This document shows, in pieces, positions 44,401 to 55,283 of a stretch of 64,000 nucleotides of DNA. Source of the DNA: Spirometra erinaceieuropaei (Eukaryota; Platyhelminthes; Cestoda; Diphyllobothriidea; Diphyllobothriidae). The stretch is taken from NCBI GenBank assembly GCA_902702965.1, contig CACRXP010000002.1, positions 4,650,724 through 4,714,723 on the forward strand, read 5' to 3'. The position numbers were made by a program, and so were the translations under genes. The first letter of the stretch is position 1; every line of letters starts with the position of its first letter. Below the pieces are notes generated by a model. The model did not search any database. It was not told the origin of the DNA and saw only the letters and a program-made list of their open reading frames with translations.

Positions 44401-45117
44401 CCTGCCGCTTTTAGTAAAATGGAGGTTTTACAGACAAGATAAAGCGTCTTCAACCGGCCCAACCGCGAATCGCGACGCAAACTTCACATCGAAATCTCAC
44501 TGAGCGGCGTCAGCTAAGAGAACGGCCACGAGCTCCGGCGGCTTCTCTTAAACCCTGTCCCTCGTGCGATGCCTTATCTTTAAGTCCGACTTCTAACAGC
44601 CAATAGCGTGCGCGTGCCCCACTCGTCGCAGTTTTAACTATAAATCCGTTACTTGGCCTTCACACGTGACTTCCGACAAGACTGAACCTCGGCTGGCGCT
44701 TCCTTCAGAACCGATAAATTATGACTATATTCATTATCTTTTGTTTTGTTGAACACAAACACCTCCCGACGGCCCATTTCCACTCTCCTGTGCCCCTAAC
44801 GACAATTTATCCAGACAAATCCAGGGTACGGTGGGTAGTCAAAAGCCATAAAATGAGCGCCGAACCACATGATTTACTGGTAGCGCAGCCGCATGAGTTC
44901 ACTTTACAGCAACAGAAAAGTCCGGTTTCTGGTCTGTAAGCCCTCTTTAGGGGGCCAAGGTTAAGCAGAGAAATTAAGCAACTCTGGATAAATAAGCTGC
45001 ATCAAGTGAAACAAAAATCAGGGGCATAAAAATAAGTAAGACGATGAGGTGACGGTGGATCAAAATAGAGGGGAAATATGCGCAAAAACAGAAGTGATGA
45101 CTGAAATTAGCGTTCTT

Positions 45118-46203
45118 TTAAAAAAGATGAAGCCGGTGTAACAGAACTACCAGTACACAGACACAGGCCCACACTAGCATCAGAACAAGCCAGAAGGTGT
45201 GTGCAAAGGGTGATGCAAAGGGGTTCTGACTTCCAGCCCGCACTGGTCGATGCACGGTTATGAGTGGGGCGTTCTCCGAGGCCACGTCCTCTGCACTGGA
45301 AGGGCCCGCCACCGTCTCCTCGTCTTCCTCCTTCCCGGCAGCCTCCTTGAACTGCGTGTGCCTCAGACGACGTCCCAGTTCGCGACGAGCATAGTAGACC
45401 AGGACGGTGGGAAAGACGTATTGAATGCCGCTGCCGCCAAAGGCCCCCGTCACCCCCACCAGAAACTCAATGTCATTGGTTGCAAAAGCGATTGCAACCG
45501 GGGGCAGGAGGGTCACCAGCGGTACCCCAACGCGAATGGCCAGCCTACGGGCATCCATACGGCGAGGACTGTCTGACAGCGCCTGGTAGGGATCCTGAGG
45601 TAATAGCAGGCCGATCAGACCAATGAGATTATTTGAAAGGGTAGTGCCAACGATGGGGAAGGTGGAGGAGAGAGCAAAGACCGGGAACAGGGAGAGGAAG
45701 TAGTCCACAGCCAGAATAAATGGACTAACGTGTGCGTCGGGATCACTGGTGGGCAAGAAGTTGAGAGTGTAGAGGTCCTGAATGTCGTCAAAGGCAGCCA
45801 CTGCAGTACTAACGAGTAGCAGGTAGAGTACCAAGACGACTATGTAGGCTGGAAGCAAGAGAGTTGAGTAGAGGTGGTACTTGTCACGCACAGGAGTAAT
45901 CAGGCCGGGCAGAGAATGATGACACATGAAGGAGTACACTGACACTCCAAAGAGGGAAGCCACGTTGTGAAAATCAACCACCGGTGGGTGTGGAACCGGA
46001 ATGGGTGTCGTCGTGTAGAGGGGAGGCGTTACCGAGTGGGCGGTGAGTTGTTGCTTTCGGGGGAAATGCGAGATGCGTACACATGCGAGGGCGATCATGA
46101 GGATGATGGCCGCCCAACGCATAATGGAGGTGAATATCTGCAGCCACCTCGTTCGAGTAACGTTGAAGAAGAAGAATGGGCCCAAAAGAAGAGCGAATCC
46201 AGC
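45118..46203 (-). CDS. TMEM104: TMEM104 homologue, terminal exon
   Basis: A 361-codon exon begins after a good acceptor (a CCCCTTTTTCAG tract, 46215-46204) at phase 0 and runs to a stop at 45118. Its residues match the last three quarters of TMEM104 in order: 'ALLLGPFFFFNVTR', 'LQIFTSIMRW', 'NVASLFGVSVYSFMCHHSLP', 'DLYTLNFLP', 'LSLFPVFALSSTFPIVGTTL', 'LVTLLPPVAIAFATNDIEFL', 'GSGIQYVFPTVLVYY' and 'SPFAHTFWLVLMLVW'. TMEM104 is a polytopic membrane protein of the amino acid transporter (APC/SLC36-38-like) group whose substrate is not established. Several hydrophobic membrane spans are visible. An acidic low-complexity loop ('KEEDEETVAGPSSAEDVASE') before the last span is longer than in vertebrates. 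The ATG at 46302 lies in the intron and is not the start. Confidence 0.93.
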   Translation of the reverse strand, partial: AGFALLLGPFFFFNVTRTRWLQIFTSIMRWAAIILMIALACVRISHFPRKQQLTAHSVTPPLYTTTPIPVPHPPVVDFHNVASLFGVSVYSFMCHHSLPGLITPVRDKYHLYSTLLLPAYIVVLVLYLLLVSTAVAAFDDIQDLYTLNFLPTSDPDAHVSPFILAVDYFLSLFPVFALSSTFPIVGTTLSNNLIGLIGLLLPQDPYQALSDSPRRMDARRLAIRVGVPLVTLLPPVAIAFATNDIEFLVGVTGAFGGSGIQYVFPTVLVYYARRELGRRLRHTQFKEAAGKEEDEETVAGPSSAEDVASENAPLITVHRPVRAGSQNPFASPFAHTFWLVLMLVWACVCVLVVLLHRLHLF

Positions 46204-46539
46204 CTGAAAAAGGGGTGAAATGGACGTAATTGTGGTAAGGCGAGGCCTTGGGAAAAATGGCTCTTTGATTTTGAAAACCATAAAAATGACTTCTGGGTAC
46301 AAAGGGGTCTACCAGAGGCCTTCATCTGTAAACGCTTTTGTCTCACAACATCGCGCTAAAAGCTCGAACATGCATGCATTTGATCTAGTGAACATATGGT
46401 GGGACCCAACTAGCTCGTATATTCCCCAGCCTCCTAAGTGCAGTTATAAAGTAGGATTTCTGCTTCCATAGAATGCAAATGGTAGCTGCAAGCGGAAGAC
46501 GCCTTTGCCATATTCACGACGAAAATCCTAGTCATGTGG

Positions 46540-47020
46540 TTCACTGGCGTCCTATGGCTGCCCCCCACAAACGGACCACGTGGTAAATGCGCTGGACCAA
46601 CACGGCAGCCATATCAGATTCTGGCAGGCGTTTTTGGATTGTGCACCATAATAAATACCGACATTTCGGGGTGCGGTGGGGTTGCCGGCGTACGTCAGGC
46701 ACACTGGGACCCCTACCGTCCCCTCACTGTTGTTGGTCAAAAACTTGGTTACCCGCCGTATGAACCAGGGGTGTGGAGTGGAAGGCTATGGTTCGGGCCC
46801 GGCCGTGCCATCCACCTGCGCCCCCCCCCCCCCCGCCTCCGGTCTTCTTGACTCTGTCTTGACACAGGGTCCAGGTGAGAAGGAAGATAGAGTGTGGCAG
46901 ATGCTTTGCAAGTCTACTGTCACTATAAACTAACTCACGCACAAGGCACCGTCCCTGCTCTCACCTTGATGTGGGGCACACGGTAGACATCGTCGATAAC
47001 GACGGTCGAACTGTCATGGC
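46540..47020 (+). repeat. Dispersed repeat family A, near-full copy
   Basis: Best plus-strand copy: 'TTGTTGGTCAAAAACTTGGT', 'GGGGTGTGGAGTGGAAGG', 'GGCCGTGCCATCCACCTG' with a poly-C run (46820-46836), 'TCTTGACACAGGGTCCAGGT', 'GCAAGTCTACTGTCACTA' and 'GGGGCACACGGTAGACATCG'. The end near 47020 is shared with 22970 and 25385. Confidence 0.65.
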
Positions 47021-47024
47021 CGCG

Positions 47025-48015
47025 ACGGCTGACCATATCATCGGGTGACTGAGAGTTCCCCGCTGCTGGTTCAGCGTTCAAGAAAATCTGACGAAATGCA
47101 AAGTTGGACTGGATGACTGAAGTATTACTTCAAAACCACACGGGGCACACCGAGGTCGTGATAGTCAAGTGACAAGGATCGGCACTGTCCAAAAGTTCAT
47201 CGCCCAAAAGCGTTGCATCGACTGTGTCTAGGCTTCGCTATCCGAAGAAATCATTGCGATCGCGTCTGCAAAAACCACTGTTGTGAGTCGGTGGTACGCA
47301 AAAGCGGACAAGCGCGTCTTCCTGCCTGGACAAACCTGGCCGTGGCTACCATTGACAGCTAGAATAGTAACTGGCCAAAATGTGCGCGGGGATTGGCTGC
47401 TGACAGGGCTCAAACATCCATATCTAATGTCGGACCGTGCCTGAAATGGTCTGTTCCGAAGGATTTACTCCAGGTTCGAGCATTAATTTCCTGGGAAATT
47501 AAACAAGGAAAGAGCATGCTGTTGTACGACCCTCTGACAGACCCGCGAACTAGCGGCATATCTTCGGTTAAATCAGTCATGGTGAACATCGTCAGGAGAA
47601 ATGGGAGAAAATACATGTCCGCCATTTGGGGCTGCAAACGATCGGTCCTGGTTTTAACTGACAAGAAAAAAGGGAAAGGGATTTGAAAATGAACATACGT
47701 CTAGACAAGATACCTGCCTAATCGAAATTAGGAGAAACAACTGATAGAAACTTCAGAGGTCGGGCTTCTGGCACCGAGGGTGGGTATTTTCCTATCGGAC
47801 ATGCTTGACTGGCAAACTTGTAAATCAAGCCGCATTCATCGCTGGGTCTCGAGCACATAAGTGACAAGCATGGGGATAGAACGGAAAAGGAGAATCCAGA
47901 TGCTCCGTTTTGCTCTCTTCTATATTGTTATTGTATGTACAAAAGATCTCCCAGTTTACGTAGGTCCTACTTACGTCCGCCACAGGAAACTTTTTCATTT
48001 AAAAAGACACTGGAA
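47025..48015. other. No recognised gene (intronic)
   Basis: A 97-codon plus frame at 47393-47686 and an overlapping minus frame show no domain. Confidence 0.35.
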
Positions 48016-48019
48016 GTGT

Positions 48020-48395
48020 AGAAGGAAACACGATCGGCGGAACAAGATCTTCATTTGCCTAGCGTTTCGGATTCCTGCTCGAATCCATCATCATGAAAAA
48101 AGCGGTTGCAGTAGTTATAGGATGCAGTAGCATGGCGACAGCATACCTATGGGAATTCACGGCTCGTCCCCCCCCCCCACTCATCATCAGGGATTGTTGC
48201 ACTTGGTGTGATGATCGTTCAATGATCGACATTCAAGTCATTGGTCGTTAGAATTCTATCACGTGTGTTAGATGTTGGTGTGCTGATTGTTCGACCATTT
48301 GGCCCACCGACCCTGGCGCTGGGAAGTGTTTGCCTGTGCGCTCCCCACGTGGCTGATTACTCCGCCTAGGCTGAGTCTCAGCACTAAATATGGAA
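48020..48395. mobile_element. PLE-associated element remnant
   Basis: The left end carries 'ACACGATCGGCGGAACAAGA' and a mutated hammerhead-like core on minus (48057-48094; CUGAUGA changed to AUGAUGA, GUC changed to GCU). The interior ('ATAGGATGCAGTAG' to 'GGCTGATTACTCCGCCTAGG') matches 1808-2052. The right terminal block is missing. Confidence 0.6.
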
Positions 48396-48654
48396 GGCCA
48401 AAAGCCTGCGGCCTACGGTAAAATTACTCACCTCCAAAGGCCCCAAGGTAAATTGTACCGGAGGATAAAACCGACGTTCACATAAATTTGACACATACAC
48501 ACACAAACAGGAACCATCTGTCTCTCTGAGACAACTCTAGATCGAGTTCAGAAGGTAAAACGGAACATCTGTACCAATTTTTTTCAACCAGGCAAATCGG
48601 TAAATCCCAATCCAGTGTGACTAGTTGCTTTTGACTACAGGTGAGTGAACATAA

Positions 48655-48800
48655 ATCCGTTTCTTAACGGATAAAGCATTCAATCTTTTGACCAATTGAG
48701 TTAGGTCTCAGATCTCGAGTCTGCTTGGCTCCTAGGTTGGCGTATAAGGCAAAAACGGCAATTCCGGCGTCCAATGCCTTAGTTATTGCAACTTCGCAGA
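48655..48800 (+). mobile_element. Possible SINE-like remnant
   Basis: A weak tRNA-like pattern ('CCAATTGAGTTAGGTCTCAG' and 'ATCTCGAGTCTGCTT') is followed by 'AAAACGGCAATTCCGGCGTC', which resembles the body. It is very degenerate. Confidence 0.3.
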
Positions 48801-48984
48801 AAAAAGATATTTGCAACGGCGTCTGTCTTTACCCACCACGCAGGGCGGAACACGAGCTCCAAATATCGCGGTGTGGCTGCAAGGTTAAACTTTCCGAATG
48901 CGAGTGGACCGAAATGTTCGACTGACTAAACTGACCTTTGGCACGAAAGCAGGACATGACTGGCTGATGCCAAAAAGAACATGA

Positions 48985-49004
48985 ACACCACCACCACCAC
49001 CACC
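48985..49004. repeat. (CAC)n microsatellite
   Basis: Six or so CAC units (ACACCACCACCACCACCACC). Confidence 0.9.
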
Positions 49005-50214
49005 ATCGGTGATGCTCAGCATCGACAGAACGCGTTTTATGATTCGCGGAGTCAAATAACAGAAAAAGAATGAAACAAAAGCGCGCAGGAATTAAGGCGA
49101 ATTAGAAAAATGGCCTTCTAAGCAAATATTTCAAGGCTCAAGTGCGAAAAGGGCTGACGGCCCAATAAGGACGCATGGAAGGAAGGAAAATTCAGTAACG
49201 CGGTGGGAAGTTTTCCCTGTCGCCTTGGAAACAAACAACCTCTCATCGACGAGGGTGTGTGTGTGTGGCGATATCAGTGTTAGTGGGGGGGGGAGTGCTT
49301 GCGAATTTCTGGCCAGGAGTCATCCTTCTGCGGATGTAATGCGGTTGGCGGCCTAAGCGTTACCGTCCTGCCAAGCCCAGGCGCGTCAGCAGACAGCGGG
49401 ATGCAAACAGGGGTCGATAGTTACATTAAAATCCTCGCCCATAATTACACTGCAGATAATGGCCGTCCTCACTCCCCCTACCTGAGTTGGTGCCCATCCC
49501 GTCCGCATACGGACTAACTGGACGTCGCAGGTCCTTCGGTTGATATACGCCGGTAGAGCCTGACAGACCGCCTAAATAGTCTCAATGGGATTAATTGAAG
49601 CAGTGATTATATCTCAAGTTGTCAGTTTCCCTCTAGCCCTGCTCTCCTCTGCGTCAGACAAGGAGTTAGGCACCCACAAAAGAAAGCATGCGCTAAGTTG
49701 CACCACAATATTCTGACACAAACATCACGTCCCAAGTAACGCTCACATCAATGTCAAAGAGATGGACGGTTACTCGGAATTCACCGCCATCAGCATGTCT
49801 CTTGGCGCAAAAATAAGGAGTTTGTCTGGTCAAGTAATGACATAGCTCGTCAGATCATGCGATACAAGGCCCGGAAGGTCTGAGTAGGAAGTGAAAATCG
49901 GGCAGTGACAAGGAACAAGGCGGGTCCCCTACGGACACCAACTTCCCGACCGAATACACTTTCAATGCTGAAGCTTGTTGTTTACGTCTGAGAGGAGGAT
50001 GCATGCGTGTATCGTGGGCCTTGGCCAGAAGAACACCGACCCATGGTCTGGCGATGGGAGTGCCAAACTTTATTTCAGTGCGGGCGACGTATTTGCGTTC
50101 AGATTGCGAATGGGCTGTAGCCAGTGGCTGACAGTAGCCAACAAGTCAGGATGGGTCGTACCAAACTCTTCTGGGGGTCGGGCACAAGAATATTGACCCC
50201 CACCCCGTATTACG

Positions 50215-50275
50215 GGTGACCTTGCCCTAGATTCCAAGGGGTTAAGCTTAGTGTAAGGGTTATGGTAGTTGATGT
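50215..50275. repeat. Weak telomere-like patch
   Basis: 'GGGGTTAAGCTTAGTGTAAG' and 'GGGTTATGGTAGTTG' resemble decayed GGTTAG words. Marginal on its own, but it lies 550 bp from a clearer tract. Confidence 0.3.
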
Positions 50276-50819
50276 CAGAATTGTGATTAAAGCTAGGACA
50301 ATGGAACAATTATCATCTGGAATTAGGCGCGAAACCACCTGAAGTACGAGGGGCCAAAGCCACCCGTGTCCAATCCCTCTGAACACTTGCGAATAAGGTT
50401 TTCGGCGATTAGTGACTGCTTCTCACTGTCCAGGTGTTACCTAACATGCGGGAAGAAAATACTAGGTCAAGAAACAGTCACGCGAATTGGGGGAACCAAT
50501 CATCATGCGAATATCTCAGTTTGCAATCTTGTTTAGAGACCAGAGTGCGTCCTAAAATTTGGCCCTTTTAGGGCTAGTTGCAGCAAAAACCAGACGACAG
50601 ATATCTGCTCATCAGTGGCTTGAGCAAGGATTGAGAAATTATGGAAAAACTCGGTCACGCAGCCTGGCGGACGCAGAAACGGGGACTTGTGCATGAATTA
50701 TTAGTGGCTAGATCGCAGTTGGCAGCCAGGACCCGTATTACAGGTGGCGGGGGGGGGGTTGTTTACTGCGGCTATTTTGTGGGGCTCCATAATCACATCT
50801 GACCCATTTGGCTTCCGTT

Positions 50820-50965
50820 TTACGTTTGAGGTTAGGATTAGGGTACCGGTTAATGGTTTCCGATTTTTGGGTTAGGGTTATGCCCTCGGGCTCAGGTTTT
50901 CGGGTTACGGTTAGGGTTTCAGCGTACGATTAGGTTTCAGTATTACGGTTCGGTTTTCCAGTTAC
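50820..50965. repeat. Degenerate TTAGGG-like tract
   Basis: Repeated words include GAGGTTAGGATTAGGG, TTTTGGGTTAGGGTTATG, GGGTTACGGTTAGGGTTTC and ATTACGGTTCGG. About 140 bp is dominated by GGTTA/TTAGGG variants. It lies inside the TMEM104 intron, so it is interstitial rather than a chromosome end. Confidence 0.65.
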
Positions 50966-51269
50966 GGCTATGTCTAATGGTAACAGACTTGCATGACGCC
51001 TGCCGCACTCTCCCCTACCTCACCCATCCGGGCAACGTATGAACGCAGATCTTCACACAAAGAAGAAAGAAGCGGCTTAGATCCCAGCTGAGTGGGAGCG
51101 TCGTAGAGGTCACACTAAAAGAGCCATTGCAGTCTGACTATCCGTCCTGAGAGGGGGGGATCGAGTTATCCCGCCGGATGGCAGCCTCCCAAGCCACGGC
51201 TTTTAGCGCAACGAGATAGATTCAAGCGCATCTGGCTGCTTATTGAGAAATATGTGCTGAGACTCGACG

Positions 51270-51490
51270 TCACTCGCTTTCCCCTTCCCCCAGGCACCAG
51301 TCCGAGCTGGCTGGCCAACTGGTGCGGCGCGGGGCTGCACCTAGGCGTGCGACCACATCCCACGCGTGGCAGCTGTTGTGGGCACACAGACCGATTAACG
51401 CGTGCCGTGCCCCCACGTAACTCCGTGTTGGTCCAGGGCATCTCCCCGCATAACCCCATCTGGAGACAGACTGCATGTCCAACACGAGGA
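51270..51490 (-). repeat. Dispersed repeat family A, 5' module, inverted
   Basis: On minus it carries 'GGCACGCGTTAATCGGTCTG', 'GCGTGGGATGTGGTCGCACG' and 'CCTAGGTGCAGCCCCGCGCC', matching 42930-43030 and 24720-24830. Confidence 0.55.
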
Positions 51491-52235
51491 ACTACTGAAG
51501 TAGTTTCTGTTCCGTCATCCGCCGAGGCCAGGAAGCAAACAAGAAAACAAAGATCTCAATGTTCGAGAGGGCTTATAAGGGTGTTTTGCGGTGAACTGAC
51601 TTTCCATAGGAAAGAAATTGCCATCCGACTGGCGTGTTCTCAATTTCACCCATCTTAAAGAAAGTCCATTAATATTACCTAAACCAATAAACAAATAGCG
51701 TGACTGTGAGAATGTGTCAGATGGAATACGAAATTTATATCAGACGACATGCAAATCTAACGGTTTGAAAACCTTAAGAAAATTCATAAAAGCAGGCGGT
51801 ATCAAAAACGCTGGTATATGTTTGACTTCATTACCACACAGAGCAGTGATAGAAGGGAGTAGACTTTCGACTGTTCCTCCTCATAGCCAAGACTGGGCTG
51901 GGCATCAAAAGCGTTTTTCCAAGGGATTGATTAGTTTTTACTTGAGGTTCCAGAATAGAGTTCTTGCCGACGGTTGCAGAACGACAAAACAGGAGTTAAA
52001 AGACTTACGGAAACTTGAACGGCTATTGTCGACTTATCGACCGCCAACAGGGTCATAACCAGACCGCAGGCTGCGAAGAACACAGACTGGATGCGTGAGT
52101 TAGATGCCAGATGTTCTACCACTGCACCGCCGGCTTCGAATTGTGCATATAAGGTCACGTGGTTGCATGAAAGAATGGCGGCACTTTAGATGTCAGCTGG
52201 ACAATTTCAAGAACAAACTACCTACGATTGAGCCC
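51490..52235. other. No recognised gene; one protein-like frame
   Basis: A plus frame at 51714-52055 (114 codons) reads like ordinary coding sequence but has no domain I recognise. It lies in the TMEM104 intron on the opposite strand, and its 3' end approaches a SINE copy. Confidence 0.25.
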
Positions 52236-52239
52236 CAGT

Positions 52240-52560
52240 GTGCGACGAGACGAGCCTGCTCCGTAATTTCATCGGTAAACGCCCCTCCCACGATAGTGAA
52301 CATTCCTAAACAGGACAAGAGGTCCAAAGGTCCAATGCCGGAGCGTCGGACCAAACGATTAGTAACTAAAGAATCCGGGTCTAGGTTCCAGGTTATCCAG
52401 ACCTTGGTCTGATAGCGGCAAATAAGCCAGAAATGGCCACCCCAGACTCCCGTGTCTTTGTCAATACTTTTTCTTGTGTCATTGCTGATCGATGTGTGAC
52501 CGCCTACGAATGCCTTATATAAACCCCCAAAGCGCAACGCAACGCTAATGTTCTGTAACT
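52240..52560 (+). mobile_element. SINE-like repeat, subfamily 2, full-length but diverged
   Basis: The upstream segment ('CGTAATTTCATCGGTAAACG') is followed by a tRNA-like head ('CCAATGCCGGAGCGTCGGAC', 'GAATCCGGGTCTAGGTTCC'), a body ('AAATAAGCCAGAAATGGCCA', 'GACTCCCGTGTCTTTGTC') and a 3' part ('GATCGATGTGTGACCGCC', 'AAGCGCAACGCAACGC', 'TGTTCTGTAAC'). The head matches the 8.3 kb subfamily better than the main one. Confidence 0.65.
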
Positions 52561-53204
52561 TGAATAGTAGGCTTCTCTTCGCAAAACCTGTGCTGGACGT
52601 CTAAGTGTTATCCTGTGCACACATGCCCCTTATATTCACACAAATTACCTTCATTCACTCAACCACCGCTTAGGGTGCCAGAGGGATTGGTGGAACTGTC
52701 ACTGGTCATCATGCCATAAATGATCTCAACTTTCCAAAGTTTTAAAGTACTGTTTACGCAGTGTTTCGCGTCGTCTTTGAAGGAGTGTTATGCTGCACAA
52801 CCAAAAATTAATTAATTGGATTTCGGGTCACACCATTACCCTACTACTCCGGTACCTTAAGGCCTTCTCAGAGAACTCTTGCCTTTCAGGGGGTAGTTAG
52901 CATGTTAGTTCGGCGGTTACAGGCAGCAAAGGCCGTGGAGACCTGTGATGCGTCTGCCCAACTCTCTGTCATTCTTCTCATTGGCAGGTCGTTCCGAACA
53001 ACTGGACATGGGTGTAGAGGCAGTGGCCATGGGCCTTGAGTTTGCGTGCGTTGCACATACACCGGTCACCATGTCTACATGAACTAGCCCCCTAAAGTGA
53101 GGATCCGAATCTCGAGAGGGTAAGGGCTGACTAAAAACCGCATTATGAAGGAGCCCTTGTGACCTGAACCCAAGTCCAGCTAATCAGAAGCCTTCGGAAT
53201 CAGG

Positions 53205-53285
53205 ACAGCATCTGATGTTATCTCTGATGGTAGAGTCGAGTGTGAGTGTGAAATGTCAAACGAATAAAGCCCTTGTCCCAGTGAT
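53205..53285 (+). mobile_element. PLE-terminal remnant with decayed ribozyme-like core
   Basis: 'TCTCTGATGGTAGAGTCGAG', a 'GTGAAATGTCAAACGAATAA' segment and 'AGCCCTTGTCCCAGTGATGG' follow the order of the 37.8 kb block with many changes. The core reads CUGAUGG and GAAAUGUC. Confidence 0.5.
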
Positions 53286-55283
53286 GGCGTCGTTTCTTTT
53301 TATTGTGCTTTGGGAGGAGGGCTAATAAGCGATGCCTTTGAAGGCCCCGCGTTTATACATGTCAGCTGGCAGTGGAATAAGTGTACATAAAACTAAAACG
53401 AACCAAAGCGCCTTAAAAAACGTACAAGATAGACTCGGTAGACGTTCATGCGGGAAAATCTGCCATCCGGCCAACAAGGGGCGTACTCGTTGAGGACGGA
53501 GCTGCCATTCTGGACCGACTTACTGAGGAAAAGAAGGATGAGAGCAGACATCGTAAGCGAAGGATGCTTATGGGCAAGAAACAGGACGAATACGTAGCGT
53601 CAAGAAACCATGATTGGCAACTTAAGCGCAAAGTTTTTTTGTCAGAAAAAAACTTATGGGAGACAGGAGCGCGCATGCACGCAGAACGCAAGGGCTTCCG
53701 GTGAGAGTATCTATAAAAAGCTCTTTCGCAGACGGTATTTGTCCGCCGTATCCCACCCTCTTCTGAGTGCAAAATGGCCTTCGGAATCAATTAGGTTATA
53801 GGGAGGAAAATTAGTATTGAATTAGTGTGCCCTCTCTCTTCCCATTGTATTCTGAATCGAGTTGACTGCAAATGAGGCCGGCAGCAGGTGCCGACCAGAC
53901 ACTCTGCCCCTTGCTTACGTGCGCAATGCCCTTGGTGTTTTTTCCCGTGTTAGGACGAGCCACACTGCAGTCGGACACATTTCCGATGGAGGACATAGGT
54001 CCCGTCTTAGGTTTGATGCAACAATCCTATCCATTCTGGAAGACAAACAATGATTTGTCAGGTGAAAGCGGATAGAACCACCGTTGTTTTGAAGGCACAA
54101 TAATAAACGAAAGGCTGGTTTGTTTATATCCAGGATGAATGAAACCCTCAAAAGGCGAGGTCTTGTAACATGGCACATGCAGCGATAAGTAAGACTACTG
54201 AAAAAAATGCAGTGGGAACCGGACGAAAAGGTGCCCCGAACTACGCGGTAAGCACATTGCAGAGTGCTGGTTAACGGTGAGCCTGAGACGTTGAGGCGAT
54301 TAGATAACATAAGGACATGACATGTTTGACTGCAAAAGCATCGTCCTAAAACCGTAAAGATTTCTAGATAATCCTGTCTTGTGTGTACATAATTAGCAAG
54401 TCCTGTGATACGTAGAGCTTAGAGAATTCCCACTGGAGAATTCAAAAGACAATTTAGCGAGCATACGCTTGTTTTCAATAGATTTTCTTCAGGCCTGTAT
54501 ATTTACATTGCTAAAGAAATAATTAATAAGAAAATTCGGACAAGTAGAAGCTATTCTGTAGCTGGGATTTGGGGAGATTCCGAAGCCTACGTATACATAA
54601 ATCGGGTCTCCAAATAAAACAAACGAGCTGTTGTAATTAACTGTTTACATACCTCGGTGGACTCTCACAGTTTGACGGAATAGGGGCCAGATAAGCGCCT
54701 TAATTAGTGTAAAGCAAAGACTTTTTCGAGTATTGCAAACACTCTGATCACACTGTGATGTCCGGTCAAGCAAAAGGTAAGCGCAAGACGTCAACATGTG
54801 CAGTCCGACCTCACCTACAGTAATGAGTGTGGAACAAGACCGAACACTACAGGTTCTGGTGAAACCCTCTTTGGGATCTATCCTTTGAGTGGCATATAAA
54901 GACTCACTCTCAAATGCAGCAGACTATGTGTGCCAAAAACTGACTGAGGACATCACAACCTATCCAAGAAAGACGGCTGAAGTGGCCTATGCCTGTTCCC
55001 TATCGCTCTCTATATACTTTGCGCAATACAGACTGCTTTTTTGGGAACGAGGAAGGGTGATATAGCTGAAAAGGTGGTTCTTTATTGTCAGCTAAGAATT
55101 TTGATCTGTTTTTAGACCCAGTCCTTTTGGTTTTCGTCCCTCCCCCAGAAGAGAACGGAGCTCATGGAGAGGTAGTGTGCAATAACACCAACATCAGCTA
55201 CGTTACCTCTAACGAAGCCGGATTTGTGGTCCTATACAGGACTCCATGTGGTTTACATACACCTCACTCAAGAATTCACTTAC

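Larger units (their letters stand above)
46204..55283 (-). other. Large TMEM104 intron(s) with one exon still unplaced
   Basis: The fifth exon ends with two bases of a codon, while the terminal exon starts at phase 0. At least one short exon (3n+1 bases) must therefore lie between them, covering the luminal-loop region around the family's conserved Cys-Trp-Gly. A weak candidate is a 25-bp segment, 55231-55207, bounded by TATAG and GTAACG. I could not confirm it or find the rest. The interval holds family A, SINE and PLE-terminal repeats and telomere-like tracts. No other gene is recognised in it. Confidence 0.6.

Noticed and set aside
46204..46302. ATG at 46302 as the TMEM104 start
   Set aside because: A clear acceptor (CCCCTTTTTCAG) and loss of family similarity upstream of 46203 show that these 33 codons are intron; the real start is at 55923.
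52095..52150. tRNA-like patch
   Set aside because: The A-box-like part is in reverse and the B-box-like part rests on the palindrome TTCGAA, so order and orientation do not fit a tRNA.
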